Positions 6,673 to 13,198 of a stretch of 14,638 nt of DNA are shown here, piece after piece; within the stretch, counting starts at the first letter, position 1, and every line of letters begins with the position of its first letter. The notes below the pieces were generated by a model. That model was not told the origin of the DNA. It did no database searches and saw only the letters and a list, made by a program, of their open reading frames with translations. The DNA is from Bacteroides ovatus (lineage in GTDB: Bacteria > Bacteroidota > Bacteroidia > Bacteroidales > Bacteroidaceae). Location: NCBI GenBank assembly GCA_030844565.1, contig JAUUNK010000118.1:1-14638 (forward strand). The letters are read 5' to 3'. A program made the position numbers and the translations under genes.

Positions 6673-7272
6673 ATGAAAGCAAAATTCAATATACTGACAA
6701 GCACATGTGTACCTCTTCCTTTAGAGAATGTAGATACCGACCAGATTATCCCTGCGCGTTTTCTGAAAGCGACTACCCGGGAAGAGAAGTTTTTCGGAGA
6801 CAACCTGTTTCGTGACTGGCGTTACAATCCGGATGGCTCTTTGAACAAAGACTTTGTTCTTAATGATTCCACTTACGGAGGACAGGTATTGGTAGCCGGA
6901 AAGAACTTCGGATCGGGTTCCAGCCGCGAACACGCTGCCTGGGCGATTGCCGGATATGGTTTCCGTGTGGTGGTGTCGAGTTTCTTTGCGGATATTCACA
7001 AGAACAATGAGCTCAACAACTTTGTGCTGCCGGTAGTCGTAAGCGAAGAGTTCCTTAAAGAACTGTTCGATTCCATCTATGCCGACCCTAAAATGGAAGT
7101 GGAAGTGAATCTTCCCGAGCAAACCATCACCAACAAGGCAACCGGCAAGAGTGAGCATTTCGAAATCAATGCTTATAAGAAACATTGCCTGATGAATGGT
7201 CTGGACGATATTGATTTCTTGGTGGAAAATAAAGATAAGATAGAAGCATGGGAAAGGAAGGCGTCAAAATAG
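6673..7272 (+). CDS. leuD: 3-isopropylmalate dehydratase small subunit
   Basis: LeuD is the small, swivelling domain partner of LeuC and completes the isopropylmalate/citramalate isomerase active site. The 199 residues include NVDTDQIIPARFL (19-31), the signature that opens the domain, and GKNFGSGSSREHAAWAI (76-92), the substrate-binding Ser/Arg loop. The length is usual for bacterial LeuD. The start ATG 6673 follows AAGAAAG, a weak purine-rich initiation signal. The 3' end overlaps the next gene, cimA, by 25 bases if that starts at 7248, which suggests translational coupling and equal expression. Nothing is missing. The gene order leuC-leuD with separate subunits is the usual bacterial arrangement. 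Confidence 0.97.
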   Translation: MKAKFNILTSTCVPLPLENVDTDQIIPARFLKATTREEKFFGDNLFRDWRYNPDGSLNKDFVLNDSTYGGQVLVAGKNFGSGSSREHAAWAIAGYGFRVVVSSFFADIHKNNELNNFVLPVVVSEEFLKELFDSIYADPKMEVEVNLPEQTITNKATGKSEHFEINAYKKHCLMNGLDDIDFLVENKDKIEAWERKASK

Positions 7273-8777
7273 AAATCATGGATACAACACTCCGCGACGG
7301 TGAGCAAACCAGCGGAGTGTCCTTTGTGCCCCATGAGAAACTAATGATTGCCCGACTCCTGTTGGAGGATTTAAAGGTGGACCGGGTGGAGGTTGCCTCA
7401 GCGCGGGTATCCGACGGCGAGTTTGAAGCTGTCAAGATGATATGCGACTGGGCGGCACGGCGGAATCTGCTCCATAAAGTCGAAGTGCTTGGGTTTGTAG
7501 ATGGACAAACTTCTGTAGACTGGATACAGCGTACAGGATGCCGTGTCATCAATCTGCTTTGCAAAGGTTCGTTGAAGCATTGCACCCAGCAGTTGAAGAA
7601 GACGCCCGAAGAACATATCGAGGACATTATCCGCGTGGTACACTATGCTGATGAGCAGGATATTTCCGTGAACATCTATCTGGAAGATTGGAGCAACGGT
7701 ATGAAGGATTCTCCCGACTACGTATTTCAATTAGTAGATGGATTGCAGGGAACTAGCATCAAACGCTACATGTTGCCCGACACGCTGGGCATCTTGAATC
7801 CGTTGCAAGTGATTGAGTACATGCGGAAGATGAAGAAACGTTATCCTGACCTACACTTTGACTTCCATGCCCACAACGATTATGATTTGGCCGTGAGCAA
7901 CGTGCTGGCTGCCGTGTTGAGTGGAGTAAAAGGATTGCATACCACCATCAATGGATTGGGCGAACGGGCAGGCAATGCGCCTCTTGCCAGTGTACAAGCC
8001 ATCTTGAAAGACCATTTCAACGCCATGACCAATATTGACGAAAGCCGTTTGAACGACGTAAGCCGGGTGGTGGAGTCTTATTCAGGCATCGTGATTCCTG
8101 CCAACCAGCCTATTGTAGGTGAGAATGTATTTACTCAAGTGGCAGGCGTACATGCCGACGGTGACAACAAGGATAATTTATATTGCAACGACTTGTTACC
8201 GGAGCGCTTCGGACGTAAGCGTGAGTATGCCTTGGGTAAAACCAGCGGTAAAGCCAATATTCGCAAGAACCTCGAAGACCTGGGACTGGAACTCGACGAA
8301 GACTCCATGCGCAAGGTGACCGAACGCATCATCGAACTTGGAGATAAAAAGGAATTAGTGACACAGGAAGACTTGCCCTATATCGTTTCGGATGTGTTGA
8401 AGCACGGAGTGCAGAGTGATAAAGTGAGATTGAAAAGCTACATCGTCAACCTGGCACACGGCTTGAAACCGATGGCTACGTTGAAAATCGAAATCAACGG
8501 CAAGGAGTATGAGGAAAGTTCGAGTGGCGATGGTCAGTACGATGCTTTCGTGCGTGCTCTGCGTAAGATATATAAGGTGACACTGGGGCGTAAGTTCCCG
8601 ATGCTGACTAACTACGCCGTCACTATCCCCCCCGGTGGACGTACCGATGCCTTTGTGCAGACAGTGATTACATGGAGTTACGAGGACCGGGTGTTTCGTA
8701 CGCGGGGACTGGATGCCGACCAGACGGAAGCGGCTATCAAGGCTACTATCAAGATGCTGAACATTATTGAAGAATAA
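7248..8777 (+). CDS. cimA: Citramalate synthase, Leptospira type
   Basis: A second Claisen-condensing synthase of 509 residues. Many pipelines would call it isopropylmalate synthase, but it matches the Leptospira citramalate synthase I remember, with collinear numbering over the catalytic part. Catalytic and metal positions are Arg16, Asp17, Glu146, His207 and His209. The pocket residues described for that enzyme (Leu81, Leu104, Tyr144, Thr179, then His302, Asp304, Asn310, Leu311, Tyr312) are all identical here. The hydrophobic pocket favours pyruvate over 2-ketoisovalerate. The C-terminal domain (about 390-509) retains SSGDGQYDAF and IPPGGRTDA, the region that binds the inhibitor isoleucine in Leptospira. 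It would make (R)-citramalate from pyruvate and acetyl-CoA, feeding LeuCD and LeuB to give 2-ketobutyrate for isoleucine. Start 7248 keeps the first strand (KIEI); Met11 (7278) would remove it. No assay supports the specificity, so a divergent LeuA remains the alternative. Confidence 0.85.
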   Translation: MGKEGVKIEIMDTTLRDGEQTSGVSFVPHEKLMIARLLLEDLKVDRVEVASARVSDGEFEAVKMICDWAARRNLLHKVEVLGFVDGQTSVDWIQRTGCRVINLLCKGSLKHCTQQLKKTPEEHIEDIIRVVHYADEQDISVNIYLEDWSNGMKDSPDYVFQLVDGLQGTSIKRYMLPDTLGILNPLQVIEYMRKMKKRYPDLHFDFHAHNDYDLAVSNVLAAVLSGVKGLHTTINGLGERAGNAPLASVQAILKDHFNAMTNIDESRLNDVSRVVESYSGIVIPANQPIVGENVFTQVAGVHADGDNKDNLYCNDLLPERFGRKREYALGKTSGKANIRKNLEDLGLELDEDSMRKVTERIIELGDKKELVTQEDLPYIVSDVLKHGVQSDKVRLKSYIVNLAHGLKPMATLKIEINGKEYEESSSGDGQYDAFVRALRKIYKVTLGRKFPMLTNYAVTIPPGGRTDAFVQTVITWSYEDRVFRTRGLDADQTEAAIKATIKMLNIIEE

Positions 8778-8802
8778 GAACTGTATAAAATAAGAAATTA
8801 GT

Positions 8803-9864
8803 ATGGATTTTAAAATTGCTGTATTAGCAGGCGACGGCATCGGACCGGAAATCTCTGTGCAAGGTGTAGAGGTGATGAGTGCCGTTTGCGAGAAGTTTGG
8901 TCACAAAGTAAGTTACGAATATGCAATCTGTGGTGCGGATGCCATTGATAAGGTAGGAGATCCCTTTCCCGAAGAGACCTATCTGGTATGTAAGAATGCC
9001 GATGCCGTGCTTTTCTCGGCTGTAGGCGACCCTAAGTTTGACAATGACCCTACGGCGAAAGTGCGTCCCGAACAGGGGTTGCTGGCTATGCGCAAGAAGC
9101 TGGGACTGTTTGCCAACATCCGTCCCGTACAGACATTCAAATGCCTGATTCACAAATCTCCCTTGCGGGCAGAGTTGGTAGAGAATGCCGATTTCTTGTG
9201 TATCCGCGAACTGACGGGCGGTATGTATTTCGGGGAGAAGTATCAGGATAATGATAAAGCATACGATACCAACATGTATACACGCCCCGAAATCGAACGT
9301 ATCCTGAAGGTAGGTTTTGAGTATGCAATGAAGCGTAACAAACACCTCACGGTGGTAGATAAGGCAAATGTGTTGGCATCTTCCCGCCTGTGGCGGCAGA
9401 TTGCACAAGAGATGGCTCCAAGCTATCCCGAAGTAACTACCGACTACATGTTTGTGGACAATGCCGCTATGCGTATGATTCAGGAGCCGACTTTCTTCGA
9501 CGTGATGGTAACGGAAAATACGTTTGGCGATATTCTGACTGACGAAGGTTCGGTAATCAGCGGTTCTATGGGATTGCTTCCTTCTGCTTCCACGGGAGAG
9601 AGCACGCCGGTGTTCGAGCCTATTCACGGTTCGTGGCCCCAGGCAAAGGGATTGAACATTGCTAATCCTCTGGCACAAATCCTTTCAGTAGCTATGTTGT
9701 TCGAGTACTTCGACTGCAAAGAGGAAGGCGCTTTGATACGTGAAGCGGTGGATGCTTCGCTGGATGCCAATGTCCGTACTCCGGAAATTCAAGTAGAAGG
9801 TGGCGCTAAATATGGTACAAAAGAAGTAGGGCAATGGATGGTCGACTACATACGTAAGAAGTAG
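8803..9864 (+). CDS. leuB: 3-isopropylmalate dehydrogenase
   Basis: LeuB oxidises and decarboxylates 3-isopropylmalate to 2-ketoisocaproate, and in the citramalate route 3-methylmalate to 2-ketobutyrate. The 353 residues carry the beta-decarboxylating dehydrogenase features: GDGIGPEI (10-17), substrate arginines Arg97, Arg107 and Arg135, Tyr142 in GGMYFGEK, Lys187 in DKANVL, and metal aspartates Asp219, Asp243 and Asp247 in TFGDILTDEGS. The nucleotide-binding loop reads EPIHGSWPQAKGLNIANP (272-289). The usual LeuB loop has PDIAG, where the Asp holds the NAD ribose; here Gln280 takes that place. I recall similar loops in other Bacteroidetes LeuB proteins, so it is probably a lineage trait, but cofactor choice should not be assumed. 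The gap from cimA is 25 bases and a strong terminator follows, making leuB the last gene of the operon. Confidence 0.95.
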   Translation: MDFKIAVLAGDGIGPEISVQGVEVMSAVCEKFGHKVSYEYAICGADAIDKVGDPFPEETYLVCKNADAVLFSAVGDPKFDNDPTAKVRPEQGLLAMRKKLGLFANIRPVQTFKCLIHKSPLRAELVENADFLCIRELTGGMYFGEKYQDNDKAYDTNMYTRPEIERILKVGFEYAMKRNKHLTVVDKANVLASSRLWRQIAQEMAPSYPEVTTDYMFVDNAAMRMIQEPTFFDVMVTENTFGDILTDEGSVISGSMGLLPSASTGESTPVFEPIHGSWPQAKGLNIANPLAQILSVAMLFEYFDCKEEGALIREAVDASLDANVRTPEIQVEGGAKYGTKEVGQWMVDYIRKK

Positions 9865-9883
9865 CCATTAAGTTTTTTTAAAG

Positions 9884-9924
9884 AAAAGAGTCTAACATCT
9901 CACCGGAATGTTAGGCTCTTTTTT
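9884..9924 (+). terminator. Intrinsic terminator ending the leu-cimA operon
   Basis: AAAAGAGTCTAACAT (9884-9898) pairs with ATGTTAGGCTCTTTT (9908-9922) over 15 positions with one U-G wobble and a 9-base loop. A T-run ends at 9924. It starts 20 bases after the leuB stop. From 9925 to 9996 I find no consensus -7 box for the next gene, so the promoter of the glycosyltransferase operon is unlocated. Confidence 0.92.
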
Positions 9925-9996
9925 GTTTTATCTTTTATTGTTCCTCGTTAGGAGGGCTACTCTTATTACCCGAACTATGAATTTACAAATTGCGTC

Positions 9997-10731
9997 ATGA
10001 ATAAAACAGTAAACTATCAGTTCACCATTGTTGTTCCGGTGTACAACGAAGAAGATAATATTCATTCTCTTGAGCAGAAGTTGACGGCTTTCCTGCCGAC
10101 GGCTTTATGCCCCACTTGTGTCCTGTTCGTAGACGACGGCTCTTCCGACTCCAGCAAACAGCGTATTGTGGAAGTATGCGACCGTAACCCGGACTTCTTT
10201 TATATTTCTTTTCTGCACAATTCCGGATTGAGCGCTGCCCTGAAAGCAGGAATCGATTATGCCGAATCGCCTTATGTAGGCTATATGGATGCCGATTTGC
10301 AGACTACTCCCGAAGATTTCAATCTTCTTTTAAAAGACATCGGGCAATATGAGCTTGTGATGGGAATCCGTGCCGAGCGGAAAGATTCTTTTTTCAAAAA
10401 GATACAATCGAAGATAGCAAACGGCTTCCGCCGGATGATGACACATGACGGGGTTCAGGATACCGGATGTCCGTTGAAGGTGATGCACACGGAGATAGCC
10501 AAGCGCATTCCTTTCTTCACAGGAATGCATCGTTTTCTTCCGGCACTCATTCTGCTTCAGGATGGAAAGATTCGCCAAGTTCCCGTGAGGCATTTCCCGC
10601 GCGTGGCAGGCAAGTCCAAATATCATTTATGGAACAGGCTCGTATCTCCCTTCCTTGATTGCTTTGCCTATCGCTGGATGAAGAAGAGATACATTAACTA
10701 TCAATTATGTGACACGAATATCATAGCTTAA
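9997..10731 (+). CDS. GT2 glycosyltransferase, polyprenyl-phosphate (DPM1/ArnC-like) type
   Basis: A 244-residue GT-A enzyme of family GT2. TIVVPVYNEEDNI (10-22) opens the nucleotide-binding fold, VDDGSSD (45-51) binds the nucleotide, and YMDADLQ (96-102) provides the metal-binding DxD (Asp98, Asp100). The C-terminal part has GMHRFLPALILLQDGKIRQ followed by HFPRVAGKSKY (about 176-209), the pattern of enzymes that load a sugar onto a polyprenyl phosphate, as in dolichyl-phosphate mannose synthase and ArnC. Unlike ArnC or GtrB it has no C-terminal membrane helices, so it probably acts at the inner face of the cytoplasmic membrane. It is the first gene of a three-gene unit: its TAA abuts the next ATG directly, and the third gene is a GT-C that would use the lipid-linked sugar. 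The sugar is unknown. Confidence 0.88.
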   Translation: MNKTVNYQFTIVVPVYNEEDNIHSLEQKLTAFLPTALCPTCVLFVDDGSSDSSKQRIVEVCDRNPDFFYISFLHNSGLSAALKAGIDYAESPYVGYMDADLQTTPEDFNLLLKDIGQYELVMGIRAERKDSFFKKIQSKIANGFRRMMTHDGVQDTGCPLKVMHTEIAKRIPFFTGMHRFLPALILLQDGKIRQVPVRHFPRVAGKSKYHLWNRLVSPFLDCFAYRWMKKRYINYQLCDTNIIA

Positions 10732-11379
10732 ATGGGGCAGGAAAGTTTTTGGGTCTTTAGCATAGGATTCCTGGCACAGGCTTTCTTCTCTGCCCGCATT
10801 CTGTTTCAATGGATATTGTCGGAGAGGGCGAGGCAGGTGTTGTCGCCTTCCATCTTTTGGATATTAAGTATTGCGGGAGCTTATTTGCTGTGCATTTACG
10901 GTTGGCTGCGGGATGACTTTTGTATCATTCTCGGGCAGTTCATTTCCTACTACATTTATTTGTGGAACCTCGAGCAGAAAGGTGTTTGGAGAAAACTTCC
11001 CGTTTTGCTAAAAGGATTGCTGATAGGGACTCCGCTTTTGGCGGCGGCTTGCCTGCTGCGCGATGCCGGAAGTTTCGTCGAGCACTTTTTCAGGAATGCG
11101 GAAGTACCACTCTGGCTTTTAATCTTCGGTTCGCTGGGGCAAATCATTTTTACGCTCCGCTTTGTTTATCAATGGATTTATTCGGTGAGATATAAAGAAT
11201 CCCTTTTGCCGGCAGGTTTCTGGATACTCAGTCTGGCTGGTTCTTCCGTCATTGTTGCTTATGGGATTATCCGCCACGACCCCGTGTTGATATTGGGGCA
11301 ATCTGTGGGCTTTGTAGCATATAGCCGTAATCTTGTAATCGGTTTCCGGCGTTCTAAACTTTCAGAATATGAAGAATAA
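10732..11379 (+). CDS. Integral membrane protein with two tandem LAB_N-like domains
   Basis: This 215-residue membrane protein resembles the lipid A biosynthesis N-terminal (LAB_N) domain and contains it twice. Residues 7-80 and 128-201 align without gaps at an offset of 121, with 31 of 74 identical by hand count. Shared positions include Q16/Q137, R22/R143, QWI-S-R, P-FWILS-AG (39-49/160-170), YG--R-D and ILGQ (66-69/187-190), ending in NL. Each copy predicts about three membrane helices, joined by an extra hydrophobic segment near 90-110. As I recall, LAB_N belongs to the SWEET/PQ-loop-like clan, whose transporters are built from duplicated three-helix units. A role in moving the lipid-linked sugar across the membrane is plausible, comparable to ArnE/ArnF in another fold, but this is inference. 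It starts at the base after the GT2 stop and overlaps the GT-C gene by 11 bases, so the three are almost certainly co-translated. Confidence 0.85.
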   Translation: MGQESFWVFSIGFLAQAFFSARILFQWILSERARQVLSPSIFWILSIAGAYLLCIYGWLRDDFCIILGQFISYYIYLWNLEQKGVWRKLPVLLKGLLIGTPLLAAACLLRDAGSFVEHFFRNAEVPLWLLIFGSLGQIIFTLRFVYQWIYSVRYKESLLPAGFWILSLAGSSVIVAYGIIRHDPVLILGQSVGFVAYSRNLVIGFRRSKLSEYEE

Positions 11380-12925
11380 ATATGTATTATACCTGATTTT
11401 ATTGGTGGCGTTGCTGCCTATTCTTATTTTCCGGGATTATACCCCTAGCAATGAGCTTCGCTACCTGAGCATTGCCGATGAAGCTCTTCGTAATGGAAAC
11501 ATTTTTACTTTTACCAACCAAGGGCAGCCTTATGCAGACAAACCGCCTCTTTATTTCTGGATTGTCATGTGGGGCAAGAGCATGCTGGGAGGTCATTACA
11601 TGTGGTTTCTTTCTCTCTTCTCCCTGATTCCCGCCTTTGTGATAGTGGACGTGATGGACCGCTGGACTGCCCGTTCCCTTTCAGAAGAGTCGCGTTCCAC
11701 TGCAAGGTTGCTTTTGATGAGTTGCGGTCTCTTTTTGGGGCTTGCTCTGGTGTTGAGGATGGACATGCTGATGTGCATGTTTATCGTTCTTGCTTTATAC
11801 ACTTTCTATCGGATGCTCAAGAAACATGGGGATGCTCGTTGGAATACTTTTCTCTTTCCTTTTTATGTGTTTATGGCGCTCTTCTCTAAGGGACCGGTGG
11901 GGATACTTGTGCCTTTGTTTTCCACTTCCGTCTTTTTAGGATTCACCGGGAGGCTCAGAACCTGGGGATATTATTGGGGGTGGAAGACCTGGGGAATTTT
12001 ATTGATAGGCTGTGCCTGCTGGTTCTTCGGAGTATACTGGGAAGGCGGCACGGAATATCTGAACAACCTCGTGTTTCATCAGACACTGGACCGTGCTGTC
12101 AATTCATTCCATCACGAAGAACCTTTTTACTATTACTTTATATCAGTGTGGTATTCGTTGGCGCCGTGGTCTCTGCTACTTATAGGAATCATTGCCGTGG
12201 GGGCATATCGTCGGTTGATTCGTTCGGACTTGAAAAAGTTCTTTCTTTCCGTGTTGCTTAGTACATGGATATTGTTGTCTTTCATCAGCTCCAAGATTGC
12301 TATTTATCTTGCGCCTACATTTCCCTTTTTTGTCTATCTCGCCATTCTCATTCTGCCTTATTGGAAGTGGAACCGATGGGTGGCGCTTACGGTTGCCGTC
12401 CCTGCTGTAGTGTTTGCCGGAGCAGCCCCTGCCGTGTTCGCTTGGGGGCGTATGGAAGAGAATGTTTTTACTGAACCGTGGTTTTTCTATGGGGCAGCCA
12501 TTATACTTACTTTGGCAGGAGTGCTTTCCCTCTATTTTCTCTATCAGAAGAAAGCTTTATATCGTTCTATCCGTGTGTTGGCTGCTGGATTGTTCGTGGC
12601 TCTTTTTGTGGGCGGATGGGCATTGCCTTCGCTCAATGCCCGCTGGGTGGGATATGCCGATTTGTGCCGGGAGGCAAAAGGAATGGCAAAAGAGAAGCGA
12701 CTATCTGGTTATTGTGTATGGAAGCTGAGTAGGCCGGAGAATATGGATGTCTTTCTGGAAGAAGATGTGAAGAAAGTGACCCGGGAAGAGATTCTGGAAA
12801 ACCGATGGAGTGGGTGCGTGCTTATGATGCCTGAGAAGATGCTTCGCCGGGACGAGGAAATAAAAAAGTTTGTTTCCGGAAAAGAAAAACGGACGCTGGG
12901 GCGTTATATAATCTTAGTATTATAA
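11369..12925 (+). CDS. ArnT/PMT-like GT-C glycosyltransferase
   Basis: A 518-residue polytopic protein of the PMT/ArnT (GT83-like) type. After the first membrane helix (5-21) comes a periplasmic loop with the conserved acidic-basic cluster, PSNELRY (26-32, Glu29 and Arg31). Then comes the hallmark YADKPPLYFW (55-64), equivalent to EKPPL-YW in ArnT. Further helices follow to about residue 420, then a soluble C-terminal tail of about 95 residues. Members take a sugar from polyprenyl phosphate and attach it, on the periplasmic face, to lipid A, another glycolipid or a protein. With the upstream GT2 and LAB_N-duplex genes it forms a complete charge/transfer cassette. Acceptor and sugar cannot be read from sequence; lipid A is favoured by analogy with ArnC/ArnT and by the nearby lipid phosphatase. 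It overlaps the previous gene by 11 bases. No clear terminator follows. Confidence 0.87.
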   Translation: MKNKYVLYLILLVALLPILIFRDYTPSNELRYLSIADEALRNGNIFTFTNQGQPYADKPPLYFWIVMWGKSMLGGHYMWFLSLFSLIPAFVIVDVMDRWTARSLSEESRSTARLLLMSCGLFLGLALVLRMDMLMCMFIVLALYTFYRMLKKHGDARWNTFLFPFYVFMALFSKGPVGILVPLFSTSVFLGFTGRLRTWGYYWGWKTWGILLIGCACWFFGVYWEGGTEYLNNLVFHQTLDRAVNSFHHEEPFYYYFISVWYSLAPWSLLLIGIIAVGAYRRLIRSDLKKFFLSVLLSTWILLSFISSKIAIYLAPTFPFFVYLAILILPYWKWNRWVALTVAVPAVVFAGAAPAVFAWGRMEENVFTEPWFFYGAAIILTLAGVLSLYFLYQKKALYRSIRVLAAGLFVALFVGGWALPSLNARWVGYADLCREAKGMAKEKRLSGYCVWKLSRPENMDVFLEEDVKKVTREEILENRWSGCVLMMPEKMLRRDEEIKKFVSGKEKRTLGRYIILVL

Positions 12926-12969
12926 ATGTTGTAAACAGGGCATTCCGAAGGGTATGCACACCCCGCGTG

Positions 12970-13101
12970 AGGGCTATTAGTAATCGGTTTGTCAGGTGTT
13001 AATAGCTGAGTTGTCAGGTATTAACATCTATCGTGATAGGTATTAACATCTGACAACTCAAGTATTAATAGCTGAGAAGTCACTTTTTAATAGCCTGAAA
13101 A
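12970..13101. repeat. Array of 22-base near-palindromic tandem units centred on TTAA
   Basis: Five consecutive 22-base units start at 12992, 13014, 13036, 13058 and 13080; a degenerate sixth may precede them at 12970-12991. Each unit is an 18-base imperfect palindrome, approximate consensus TCAGGTRTTAAYACCTGA, followed by a 4-base spacer (GTTG, CGTG, CAAC, GAAG, and AAAA where the fifth unit is one base longer on its right arm). Adjacent half-units also pair across the spacers. The best example is a 25-position hairpin, 13008-13032 with 13035-13059: 21 Watson-Crick pairs, two G-U and two mismatches. Where unit 2 ends CTAT instead of CTGA, unit 3 begins ATAG instead of TCAG, so pairing is kept. 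An AATGCT/AGCATT dyad follows at 13100-13122. The array fills most of the 273-base gap before the epimerase. Function is unknown: protein-binding array, RNA structure or a dispersed repeat are all open. No ORF or consensus promoter is seen in the gap. Confidence 0.85.
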
Positions 13102-13198
13102 TGCTGCTTTCTTAGAAGCATTGATAGGATATAAGTCGTTGATAAAAGGACTTTCTAGGCGCAGGCATTTAGTGTTATAATAAATAAGAAGAATAAAT

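Noticed and set aside
4604..6682. Long minus-strand frames opposite leuA and leuC (4604-5215 and 6035-6682)
   Set aside because: Both lie wholly or mainly antisense to leuA and leuC, which are certain on motif grounds; translations show no domain.
8824..9678. 284-codon open frame on the minus strand within leuB
   Set aside because: It mirrors the codon pattern of a strongly conserved gene on the plus strand and shows no recognisable motif or signal.
12926..12975. Possible terminator after the GT-C gene in the GC-rich stretch near 12940-12975
   Set aside because: Only short, imperfect pairing is possible and no T-run follows.
12970..13101. CRISPR array or plasmid-type iteron origin
   Set aside because: The units are imperfect palindromes with only 4-base spacers, there are no cas genes, and no replication initiator gene or DnaA boxes are nearby.
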